A DNA stretch of 6,804 bases from Pseudomonadota bacterium (GTDB lineage Bacteria > Pseudomonadota > Gammaproteobacteria > Pseudomonadales > Pseudomonadaceae): contig JAEWGL010000106.1 in assembly GCA_023388335.1 (NCBI GenBank), forward strand, positions 1 to 6,804, read 5' to 3'. The position numbers and the translations under genes were made by a program. Shown here one piece after another: positions 1 through 5,571 of the stretch. The notes under the pieces were generated by a model. That model saw only the letters and a program-made list of their open reading frames with translations, was not told where the DNA came from and searched no databases. The stretch's first letter is position 1. Every line of letters starts with the position of its first letter.

Positions 1-214
1 CCTCCCGCACACCCGCTGAATACCCGTTACCCAGCACGTTTGCGCACGCAATGATCCACAAGGTGGCAGCCGCCGCCTTCATGCTTCCTTTTGTAACGCT
101 GGCGGATCATTCCAGGTGCCCCGCCACACCCCTGCCTTTCCGCGCTGCCCAGCACTGGCGCGCTCTGCCTCTTGATCCAAGCTACATGTCCTTTTTGGCC
201 TCCAATTTGCTTAT

Positions 215-243
215 TAGATATCGTATACGAAATACAGTATAAG
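215..243 (+). promoter_or_regulatory. Candidate sigma-70 promoter for the MFS gene
   Basis: TAGATA at 215-220 matches the -35 consensus at four of six positions, and TATAAG at 238-243 matches the -10 consensus at five of six. They are separated by exactly 17 bp. The stretch is clearly more AT-rich than its surroundings. It would start transcription near 250, leaving a leader of about 59 nt before the ATG at 309. The assignment is by eye, without a scoring matrix. Its support is the spacing, the base composition and the operator-like palindrome inside the spacer. Confidence 0.5.
221..230. promoter_or_regulatory. Palindromic operator of GntR/FCD type
   Basis: TCGTATACGA is a perfect 10-bp palindrome. 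After one mismatch on each side it continues with two more complementary pairs, giving an ATATCGTATACGAAAT-like site at about 218-233. A GTATAC core flanked by complementary bases is typical of operators of the FadR/VanR branch of GntR regulators. The site occupies the first 10 bp of the spacer between the candidate -35 and -10 boxes, a geometry that suits repression by blocking RNA polymerase. No GntR gene lies in the window, so the regulator must be encoded elsewhere. Confidence 0.5.
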
Positions 244-308
244 AATTCGAGCGTAGCCAAGACCACCACTGGAACTCCCTCTAACGCACAATTAACGGAG
301 TAACCTTT

Positions 309-1673
309 ATGACCTCAACGACATCAACGCAAAGCACGGACCTGGGAGGCGAGGCCACGAAGGCTCCGGCGGGCATCAAACGGGTAGTCGCGGCCGCCAT
401 GGCCGGTGCCGTTGCCGAATGGTATGAATTCTTCCTCTATGGCACAGCCTCCGCGCTGGTCTTCGGGCAGCTGTTCTTCCACCAGACCGGCAGCGCCATG
501 GATGGCATCATCGCAGCCTTCGCCCTGTATGCCGTAGGCTTCCTGGCCCGCCCAATCGGCGGTCTGGTATTCGGTCACTATGGCGACAAGCTAGGCCGCA
601 AGCACTTGCTGCAGATCAGCCTGATCGTGGTCGGTGTGACCACATTCCTCATGGGTTGCCTGCCGACCTTCGAGCGCATTGGCTACGCTGCTCCCATCTT
701 GCTGGTGCTGCTACGGCTGATCCAGGGCTTTGCCTTTGGCGGCGAATGGGGCGGCGCGGTGTTGCTGGTGTCGGAGCACAGCCCGGATAACCGCCGAGGC
801 TTCTGGGCCAGCTGGCCGCAGGCCGGGGTGCCGGCGGGCAATCTGGTGGCGACGATCATCCTGCTGGTGCTGTCGACCAGCCTTTCGGAAGCCGAGTTCC
901 TCGATTGGGGCTGGCGCGTCGCCTTCTGGTTTTCCGCGGTGGTGGTGCTGATCGGCTACTGGATTCGCACCCGCGTCGATGACGCGCCTATTTTCAAGGA
1001 AGCGCAGGCACGCCAACGCCAGATGGCGCAGCAGCAACTGGGGGTGGTCGAGGTCTTGACCAAGTACTGGCGCCAGGTGCTGGTAGGCATTGGCGCGCGC
1101 TTTGCCGAGAACATCCTCTATTACACGGTGGTGACCTTCTCCATCACTTACCTGAAGCTGGTGGTTCACAAAGACACCTCGCAAATCCTGTTGCTGATGT
1201 TTGGCGCCCACCTGTTGCACTTCTTCATGATTCCGCTGATGGGCTACCTGTCCGACATCGTCGGCCGCAAGCCGGTCTACCTGGTCGGCGCCGTGCTGAC
1301 CGCCTTCTGGGGCTTCGTCGGCTTCCCGATGATGGATACCGGCAACGACTGGATCATCATGGCCGCGATCACCTTGGGGCTGTTCATCGAATCCATGACC
1401 TATGCGCCCTACTCCGCGTTGATGGCCGAACTCTTCCCCACCCACGTCCGCTATACGGCGCTTTCGCTGTGCTACCAGGTCGCACCGATTTTCGCGGGAT
1501 CACTGGCGCCGCTGATTGCCGTCACCCTGCTCAAGGAATACAACAGCTCGACACCGATCGCCTGGTACCTGGTGGCCGCCTCGGCCATCTCCATCGTCGC
1601 CGTCAGCCTGACCCGCGAGACCCGCGGCAAGTCGCTTCGCGAAGTCGATGAACAATCCGCCAGGGGAGCTTGA
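309..1673 (+). CDS. MFS transporter, metabolite:H+ symporter (MHS) family
   Basis: A 454-residue inner-membrane transporter, complete and of normal length for the MHS group (relatives of ShiA, KgtP and ProP), which import organic acids or zwitterions with protons. Residues 37-45 read EWYEFFLYG, the TM1 signature of this group. The cytoplasmic loop motif A is at about 89-101 (GHYGDKLGRKHLL) and is repeated in the second half at 312-324 (GYLSDIVGRKPVY). RLIQGFAFGGEWGGA at 136-150 (TM4) and AELFPTHVRYTALS at 373-386 are further family hallmarks. Twelve hydrophobic segments are expected, with a polar central loop at about 220-250. The start is supported by GGAG 8 nt upstream. The gene converges on the AraC-type regulator and is not part of the hydroxyproline operon. 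The substrate cannot be read from the sequence. It could be a second carrier for an imino acid, but the separate GntR-type operator argues for its own inducer. Confidence 0.9.
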   Translation: MTSTTSTQSTDLGGEATKAPAGIKRVVAAAMAGAVAEWYEFFLYGTASALVFGQLFFHQTGSAMDGIIAAFALYAVGFLARPIGGLVFGHYGDKLGRKHLLQISLIVVGVTTFLMGCLPTFERIGYAAPILLVLLRLIQGFAFGGEWGGAVLLVSEHSPDNRRGFWASWPQAGVPAGNLVATIILLVLSTSLSEAEFLDWGWRVAFWFSAVVVLIGYWIRTRVDDAPIFKEAQARQRQMAQQQLGVVEVLTKYWRQVLVGIGARFAENILYYTVVTFSITYLKLVVHKDTSQILLLMFGAHLLHFFMIPLMGYLSDIVGRKPVYLVGAVLTAFWGFVGFPMMDTGNDWIIMAAITLGLFIESMTYAPYSALMAELFPTHVRYTALSLCYQVAPIFAGSLAPLIAVTLLKEYNSSTPIAWYLVAASAISIVAVSLTRETRGKSLREVDEQSARGA

Positions 1674-1689
1674 CCCTACTGGATCCCGG

Positions 1690-1708
1690 CCGGCTCATGG
1701 AGAGCCGG
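1690..1708. terminator. Hairpin after the MFS gene, possible terminator
   Basis: CCGGCTC (1690-1696) pairs perfectly with GAGCCGG (1702-1708) around a 5-nt ATGGA loop, starting 17 nt after the MFS stop codon. It is followed only by TTGTG, so there is no real U-tract. It may work together with the stronger hairpin 20 nt downstream. Confidence 0.5.
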
Positions 1709-1727
1709 TTGTGCCGGAATCATCCTC

Positions 1728-1752
1728 AGCACCTGTCCAACGGACAGGTGCT
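1728..1752. terminator. Bidirectional terminator hairpin between convergent genes
   Basis: AGCACCTGTCC (1728-1738) pairs without mismatch with GGACAGGTGCT (1742-1752) around a 3-nt AAC loop, an 11-bp GC-rich stem. It lies between the MFS gene and the convergent regulator gene, and its last base (1752) is part of the regulator's stop codon. Neither side has a strong T-run (CACCCCTTC follows on the + strand), so the hairpin is certain but intrinsic termination is inferred from its position and stability. Confidence 0.7.
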
Positions 1753-2525
1753 CACCCCTTCACTGCCGCTTGCCGGTACTGGCGCGGCGTAAAGCCGGTC
1801 AAGGTCTTGAACTGGCGGGTGAACGCGCTGTGGTCGGTGTAACCGCACTGCAAGGCCACGTCGGTAATCAGCATGTCGGTATGCAGCAACCGGTGCGCAT
1901 GCTCCAGGCGTGCCTTGTGGATCATCTGCCGCGGCGTCAGGTGGAACACCCGCTTGCAGTAGCGCTCCAGTTGCGCGACCGAAATGCCGGCGATCCGCGT
2001 CAGCTCGTCCAAGGTAATGGAGCGGTTGAAGTGGGTACGAATATGGTCGTCCACGGCAGCAAGGCGTTGATAGGCCGGATGGGTATTGCTGGCGGACTGG
2101 AGGTCAACCGAGATACCCATCAAGCCAATGATCTCGTCGTCACGGTTGTACAGCGGCCGCTTGTGGGTCAGGCACCAGCCTGGCTCGCGGCTGCCGTAAA
2201 GGTGCAGTTCCAGCTGGTCCTCCAGCACCAGGCCGTGCTGCAGCACCCGGCGATCCTGCTCGGTATAGCCAGGGCCCAGTTGCGCCGGAAAGACCTCGGC
2301 GCTGGTCTTGCCCAGCAGTGGCTGCAACTGCTTCAGGCCGCAGCGCTGCACCAGCGTGCGATTGGCGATGACATAGCGAGCCTGCACGTCCTTGATGAAG
2401 ATCGCCGCATTCGGAATGACATCCAGCATCGGCAGCAGTACCACCACACCCGCCAGCAATTGCTCGATGGTTTCGGGACGCTGCGCGCTGGCCTGACACA
2501 CCATCGCAAGTAGGTTCTGGGTCAT
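1752..2525 (-). CDS. PAS domain-containing AraC-family transcriptional regulator
   Basis: A 257-residue regulator. Residues about 35-142 look like a PAS sensor fold: the stretch from IPNAAIFIKD through ANRTLVQRCG and LGKTSAEVFP to GLMGISVDL is typical of PAS_4/PAS_9-like domains. Residues about 157-254 form the AraC/XylS DNA-binding domain. Its first helix-turn-helix is near 172-194 (LDELTRIAGISVAQLERYCK), and the second is near 220-251 (ITDVALQCGYTDHSAFTRQF, then GFTPRQYR). I chose the ATG at 2525. The in-frame ATG at 2654 adds 43 Cys/Gly-rich residues that match nothing in the family and would occupy the intergenic region. GGGGA lies 10 nt upstream of the chosen start, at suboptimal spacing. 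The gene is divergent from the hydroxyproline operon, which makes it the likely activator, comparable in role to LhpR of P. aeruginosa. The ligand is probably a hydroxyproline isomer or pathway imine, an inference from position only. Confidence 0.88.
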   Translation of the reverse strand: MTQNLLAMVCQASAQRPETIEQLLAGVVVLLPMLDVIPNAAIFIKDVQARYVIANRTLVQRCGLKQLQPLLGKTSAEVFPAQLGPGYTEQDRRVLQHGLVLEDQLELHLYGSREPGWCLTHKRPLYNRDDEIIGLMGISVDLQSASNTHPAYQRLAAVDDHIRTHFNRSITLDELTRIAGISVAQLERYCKRVFHLTPRQMIHKARLEHAHRLLHTDMLITDVALQCGYTDHSAFTRQFKTLTGFTPRQYRQAAVKG

Positions 2526-2632
2526 CAATCTCAGTTCCCCATATCCGTGTGAACACCCCTCACAGCAGCTGCCGCCAAGGCTTGGCCACGCAGCTTGCAA
2601 CACACCTTGGGTACTTGTCGAGCCGGGCATGA

Positions 2633-2651
2633 GATGGCGGACAAAGCCATC
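2633..2651. promoter_or_regulatory. Inverted repeat GATGGC-N7-GCCATC, candidate operator
   Basis: A perfect 6-bp inverted repeat with a 7-nt spacer (GGACAAA), about 110 bp upstream of the divergent regulator start. The right arm continues as GCCATCCAAGCAC (2646-2658). A near copy, GCCATCGAATGCAC, occurs at 2737-2750, so the same word also appears as a direct repeat 91 bp apart. A role as an AraC-type regulator site is inferred from position and repetition only. Confidence 0.35.
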
Positions 2652-2670
2652 CAAGCACAGACTCGACTAT

Positions 2671-2698
2671 GCCAATTTCGTCATCCGAAGTGCGAAAT
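2671..2698. repeat. Overlapping inverted-repeat arms GCCAATTT and ATTTCG/CGAAAT
   Basis: ATTTCG (2675-2680) and CGAAAT (2693-2698) form a perfect 6-bp inverted repeat with a 12-nt spacer. Overlapping it, GCCAATTT (2671-2678) is the exact complement-inverse of AAATTGGC at 2776-2783. The two 8-bp arms are 105 bp apart centre to centre, about ten helical turns. Both are candidate protein-binding arms. No known consensus was recognised. Confidence 0.3.
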
Positions 2699-2710
2699 AC
2701 CATCAAGAGC

Positions 2711-2743
2711 CGATGGCACGAAGGGTTCACTCTATGGCCATCG
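2711..2743. promoter_or_regulatory. Inverted repeat CGATGGC-N19-GCCATCG, candidate operator
   Basis: Seven-base arms CGATGGC (2711-2717) and GCCATCG (2737-2743) are perfect inverse complements with a 19-nt spacer. The right arm lies within the palindrome ATGGCCAT (2734-2741). Its hexamer core is the same as in the repeat at 2633-2651, so the two may be paired sites for one regulator. The left arm also overlaps a partial sigma-54 -24 element (TGGCACG), which I do not accept because the -12 GC is missing. Confidence 0.35.
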
Positions 2744-2781
2744 AATGCACGCCGCAGCCACTGCTGGGCTCAAGCAAATTG

Positions 2782-2799
2782 GCGGTCCTCGCTGACCGC
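2782..2799. repeat. Inverted repeat GCGGTC-N6-GACCGC
   Basis: Two perfect 6-bp arms, GCGGTC (2782-2787) and GACCGC (2794-2799), flank a 6-nt spacer about 83 nt before the permease start. It could be an operator half-site pair or a small hairpin in a leader transcript. Nothing in the sequence decides between these. Confidence 0.3.
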
Positions 2800-2829
2800 G
2801 CCACCCGCCGGGCGATCCCCGCGAGGGTG

Positions 2830-2858
2830 TTACCAGTGACATCACACCTGCCTATCCA
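2830..2858 (+). promoter_or_regulatory. Weak candidate promoter for the permease operon
   Basis: TTACCA (2830-2835) and TATCCA (2853-2858) stand 17 bp apart, with transcription then starting close to 2865, just before the ribosome site. Each box matches the sigma-70 consensus only partly. This is what an activator-dependent promoter would look like, but chance matches of this quality are common. Confidence 0.2.
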
Positions 2859-2881
2859 ATAACCCACAAGAAGGCGAATTC

Positions 2882-4510
2882 ATGTCAGGCAAGTTCAAAA
2901 AACAACTTTCATTGATCGACCTCACGTTCATCGGTCTGGGCGCCATCTTTGGTTCCGGCTGGCTGTTCGCGGCCAGCCACGTCTCCGCCATCGCGGGGCC
3001 CGCGGGTATCTTCTCCTGGCTGCTGGGCGGCTTCGCCGTATTGCTGCTGGGAATCGTCTACTGCGAACTGGGCGCCGCTCTGCCGCGCGCCGGCGGCGTG
3101 GTGCGCTACCCGGTGTTTTCCCATGGCCCATTGCTTGGCTACCTGATGGGGTTCATCACCTTGATCGCGTTCTCAAGCCTGGTGGCGATCGAAGTGGTCG
3201 CCTCGCGCCAGTACGCCGCGGCCTGGTTTCCGGGGCTGACCAAGCCCGGCTCCAGCGACCCCACGGTGGTCGGCTGGCTGGTGCAGTTCGGACTGTTGTG
3301 CGTGTTCTTCCTGCTCAACTACCGCAGCGTGAAGACCTTCGCCAAGGCCAACAACCTGGTCAGCGTGTTCAAGTTCATCGTCCCGTTGCTGGTGATCGGC
3401 GTGCTGTTCACCTTCTTCAAGCCGGAGAACTTCGAGGTCCTGGGCTTTGCACCCTTTGGTCTTTCCGGCATCGAGATGGCCGTTTCCGCCGGTGGCATCA
3501 TCTTCGCCTACCTGGGCCTTACGCCGATCATCTCGGTGGCCAGCGAAGTGAAGAATCCACAGCGCACCATTCCGATCGCCTTGATCCTCTCGGTGCTGCT
3601 CTCCACCGCCATCTACGTGCTGCTGCAAATGGCCTTCCTGGGCAGCGTGCCGACCGAGATGCTGGCCAACGGCTGGGCCGGCGTGACCAAGGAACTGGCC
3701 CTGCCTTACCGTGACATCGCCCTGGCCCTTGGCGTGGGCTGGCTGGCCTACCTGGTGGTCGCCGACGCGGTGATCTCGCCCAGCGGTTGCGGCAACATCT
3801 ACATGAACGCCACGCCGCGAGTCATCTACGGCTGGGCGCAGACTGGCACCTTCTTCAAGGTCTTCACCCGCATCGATGAAAAATCCGGCATCCCGCGCCC
3901 GGCGCTGTGGCTGACCTTCGGCCTGTCGGTGTTCTGGACCCTGCCCTTCCCGTCCTGGGAAGCCCTGATCAACGTGGTATCGGCCGCGCTGGTGCTGAGC
4001 TACGCCGTGGCCCCGGTATCGGTCGCCGCCCTGCGCCGCAACGCCCCCGACATGCCGCGCCCGTTCCGGGTCAAGCGCATGGCCGTGCTGGGCCCGGTGT
4101 CCTTCATCATCGCTGCGCTGATCGTCTACTGGTCGGGCTGGAACACCGTGTCGTGGCTGCTCGGCCTGCAGATCCTGATGTTCGTGGTGTACCTGCTGTG
4201 CAAGCGCTTCGTGCCCACGGCACACCTGAGCCTGGCCCAGCAAGTTCGTTCCTCCGCCTGGCTGATCGGCTTCTACGCCGTGACCATCGTGCTTTCCTGG
4301 CTCGGCAGCTTCGGCGGCATGGGTGTTCTCGCCCATCCGTTCGATACCGTGGCGGTGGCCGCTTGTGCCCTGGGTATCTACTACTGGGGCGCGGCCACCG
4401 GGGTGCCGGCGCACTTGGTCCGCCTAGACGGCGACGATGTCGAAAGCGAATCCGCGCCAACAGCCACCGCCATCGACGCTGCCCACTATCCCACTGGCGC
4501 CCGGGCTTGA
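2882..4510 (+). CDS. APC-superfamily amino acid permease, probable hydroxyproline/proline uptake
   Basis: A 542-residue integral membrane permease. The N-terminal GLGAIFGSGWLFA (18-30) is the glycine-rich TM1 substrate-binding signature of amino acid-polyamine-organocation carriers. SVASEVKNPQRTIPIA (218-233) is the conserved cytoplasmic loop motif. Hydrophobic segments lie near 12-32, 43-67, 83-105, 131-146, 160-180, 198-220, 230-255, 276-299, 341-358, 361-384, 401-420, 424-442, 458-477 and 484-505, about 14 in total. This is more than the 12 of the smallest members and like the aspartate-transporter (YveA-type) and related subgroups. A hydrophilic tail follows 510. Two mid-membrane cysteines and one in PSGCGNIYMN (300-309) are visible. 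The start is set by AGAAGG 7 nt upstream. It is the first gene of the operon and ends 25 nt before the next. Transport of trans-4-hydroxy-L-proline is inferred from the neighbours. The sequence alone gives only the family. Confidence 0.9.
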   Translation: MSGKFKKQLSLIDLTFIGLGAIFGSGWLFAASHVSAIAGPAGIFSWLLGGFAVLLLGIVYCELGAALPRAGGVVRYPVFSHGPLLGYLMGFITLIAFSSLVAIEVVASRQYAAAWFPGLTKPGSSDPTVVGWLVQFGLLCVFFLLNYRSVKTFAKANNLVSVFKFIVPLLVIGVLFTFFKPENFEVLGFAPFGLSGIEMAVSAGGIIFAYLGLTPIISVASEVKNPQRTIPIALILSVLLSTAIYVLLQMAFLGSVPTEMLANGWAGVTKELALPYRDIALALGVGWLAYLVVADAVISPSGCGNIYMNATPRVIYGWAQTGTFFKVFTRIDEKSGIPRPALWLTFGLSVFWTLPFPSWEALINVVSAALVLSYAVAPVSVAALRRNAPDMPRPFRVKRMAVLGPVSFIIAALIVYWSGWNTVSWLLGLQILMFVVYLLCKRFVPTAHLSLAQQVRSSAWLIGFYAVTIVLSWLGSFGGMGVLAHPFDTVAVAACALGIYYWGAATGVPAHLVRLDGDDVESESAPTATAIDAAHYPTGARA

Positions 4511-4535
4511 TGCCCAGGGCAATGGAGACAAGAGC

Positions 4536-5549
4536 ATGAGCGAGCTCATCAATCTCAGCCTGGACCAGGTGTTCGAGCTGGCACTGCGGGCGTTGACCCA
4601 CAACGGGATGGCCGAGGACCACGCCCGGGCGATCGCCGATGTGGTCACCCAGGGGCAGCGCGATGAATGCCACTCCCATGGCCTTTATCGGGTCCTGGTG
4701 TGCGTGCGTTCGTTGCGCTCGGGCAAGGTCGACCCCGCAGCGCAACCGACCCTGAGCCAGCCTGCCCCATCGATCATCAAGGTCGATGCGCACCAGGCCT
4801 ATTCGCTGCTGGCCTTGCGCACCGGGCTGCCGCTGCTGGTGGAGCAGGCGCGCGCGCAAGGGGTCGCGGCATTGGTGATCCGCAACTGCTTCCACTTTTC
4901 GGCGCTCTGGCCGGAGGTCGAAGCCATTGCCGGGCACGGGCTGGTGGGCATGGCCATGACCCCGAGCCATGCCTGGGTGGCGCCGCAAGGTGGCAACAAA
5001 GGTGTGTTCGGCACCAACCCGCTGGCCTTCGCCTGGCCGCGCCAGGGCAGCGAGCCGTTCGTGTTCGATTTCGCTACCAGCGCCATTGCCCGTGGCGATA
5101 TCGAACTGCATGCCCGCCAGCAACGCCCCATTCCGCTGGGCTGGGCACTGGACGCCGACGGTACGCCGACCACCGATGCGCAGGCCGCGCTGGCCGGCGC
5201 CATGCAAACCTTCGGCGGCCACAAGGGCTCGGCCCTGGCGGCGATGATCGAACTGTTGGCCGGCGCGCTGATCGGCGACATGACCAGCGCCGAGTCCCTG
5301 GCCTTCGACGACGGAGCAGGCGCCACGCCCTGCCATGGCGAACTGCTGCTGGCCTTCGACCCGGCACGCTTTCTTGGCGATGACCTCGCCCAGGGCCAGC
5401 AACGCGCCGAACAGCTGTTCGCGGCAATCACCGACCAGGGCGCGCGCTTGCCTTCGCAGCGGCGCTTCGCCGCCAGGAAGCGTTCCGAACGTGACGGCGT
5501 CTGGGTGGACCGCGGGTTGCTGCAGGACATCGAGCGTCTGCTGGACTAG
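4536..5549 (+). CDS. Ldh_2-family NAD(P)H-dependent oxidoreductase, probable pyrroline-2-carboxylate reductase
   Basis: A 337-residue cytoplasmic enzyme of the malate/L-lactate dehydrogenase (Ldh_2) family, unrelated to Rossmann-fold LDHs. It includes delta1-pyrroline/piperideine-2-carboxylate reductases of the DpkA type. Visible hallmarks are DECHSHGLYRVL (43-54), with the Ser-His pair expected in the active site; RNCFHFSALW (116-125); GGNKGVFGTNPLAFAWPR (152-169) and DFATSAIARGDIELHA (178-193), which line the cofactor and substrate site; and FGGHKGSALAAMIELLAGAL (226-245). Length and motif order are normal. I chose the ATG at 4536, with GGAG 8 nt upstream and family-like N-terminus MSELINLSLDQV. 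The in-frame ATG at 4437 adds 33 Pro-rich residues and overlaps the permease by 74 nt. In the operon it probably reduces a cyclic imino acid such as delta1-pyrroline-2-carboxylate to L-proline, as proposed for a homologue in the P. aeruginosa hydroxyproline cluster. Reduction of the 4-hydroxy imine, or a 2-keto acid role, remains possible. Confidence 0.88.
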   Translation: MSELINLSLDQVFELALRALTHNGMAEDHARAIADVVTQGQRDECHSHGLYRVLVCVRSLRSGKVDPAAQPTLSQPAPSIIKVDAHQAYSLLALRTGLPLLVEQARAQGVAALVIRNCFHFSALWPEVEAIAGHGLVGMAMTPSHAWVAPQGGNKGVFGTNPLAFAWPRQGSEPFVFDFATSAIARGDIELHARQQRPIPLGWALDADGTPTTDAQAALAGAMQTFGGHKGSALAAMIELLAGALIGDMTSAESLAFDDGAGATPCHGELLLAFDPARFLGDDLAQGQQRAEQLFAAITDQGARLPSQRRFAARKRSERDGVWVDRGLLQDIERLLD

Positions 5550-5561
5550 TGGCCGTCCCGG

Positions 5562-5571
5562 CGGGTACCCG
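5562..5571. repeat. Palindrome CGGGTACCCG in the intergenic gap
   Basis: A perfect 10-bp palindrome in the 58-nt gap between the reductase and epimerase genes. Flanking GTCC (5555-5558) and GGAC (5571-5574) can also pair, so the transcript may fold here. There is no T-run, so it is unlikely to be a full terminator. RNA processing or partial attenuation within the operon is possible but unproven. Confidence 0.3.

Larger units (their letters stand above)
1..308. other. Non-coding upstream region of the MFS gene
   Basis: I see no convincing gene here. The short open frames on either strand (51-242 on +, 27-269 on -) have no good ribosome site and read as low-complexity, Arg/His-rich or otherwise unrecognisable peptide. 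Positions 1-180 are GC-rich. They contain two inverted repeats of unknown meaning: TTGCG-CA-CGCAA at 40-51, and AATGATCC (50-57) matched by GGATCATT (104-111). From about 180 the sequence turns AT-rich and carries the promoter/operator described separately. The last bases hold a GGAG ribosome site (297-300), 8 nt before the MFS start. The 3' end of an upstream gene may lie just outside the window. Confidence 0.55.
2526..2881. promoter_or_regulatory. Divergent regulatory region between regulator and operon
   Basis: These 356 bp separate the regulator from the divergent permease operon. I find no credible gene: the open frames inside (2595-2795, 2629-2862) are short, lack ribosome sites and encode nothing recognisable. 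The region is less GC-rich in the middle and dense in inverted repeats. The hexamer GCCATC or its complement occurs four times within 110 bp: GATGGC at 2633-2638 and 2712-2717, GCCATC at 2646-2651 and 2737-2742. Other repeats are listed separately. AGAAGG (2869-2874), 7 nt before the permease ATG, is the ribosome site. Both the regulator and operon promoters must lie here, but no high-quality sigma-70 pair stands out. This fits activator-dependent promoters. Confidence 0.65.

Noticed and set aside
27..269. Short open frames at the left edge (both strands)
   Set aside because: No ribosome sites, no recognisable protein sequence, and they cover the promoter region of the MFS gene.
711..1445. 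Antisense open frame of 244 codons within the MFS gene
   Set aside because: Gly/His/Gln-rich shadow of a clearly conserved membrane protein gene, with no start signal.
2548..2564. CRP/Vfr-like site TGTGA...TCACA upstream of the regulator
   Set aside because: The arms are right but the spacer is 7 nt instead of 6, and the flanking bases do not extend the symmetry.
2526..2654. 43-residue N-terminal extension of the AraC regulator starting at 2654
   Set aside because: Cys/Gly-rich, without family similarity, and it would place coding sequence over the divergent regulatory region. The ATG at 2525 gives a normal-length PAS-AraC protein.
2714..2729. Sigma-54-like promoter, TGGCACG then GTTCA
   Set aside because: The -24 half is excellent, but the invariant GC of the -12 element is replaced by TC at the required 10-nt spacing. 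No sigma-54 activator is nearby.
2595..2862. Two short + strand open frames (66 and 77 codons) in the divergent region
   Set aside because: No ribosome site or family resemblance. They occupy the stretch expected to hold promoters and operators.
4107..5402. Long antisense open frame of 431 codons opposite the permease end and reductase
   Set aside because: It is the complement-strand reflection of GC-rich coding sequence. It is His/Gln/Arg-rich with no domain, while the + strand proteins have clear family motifs.
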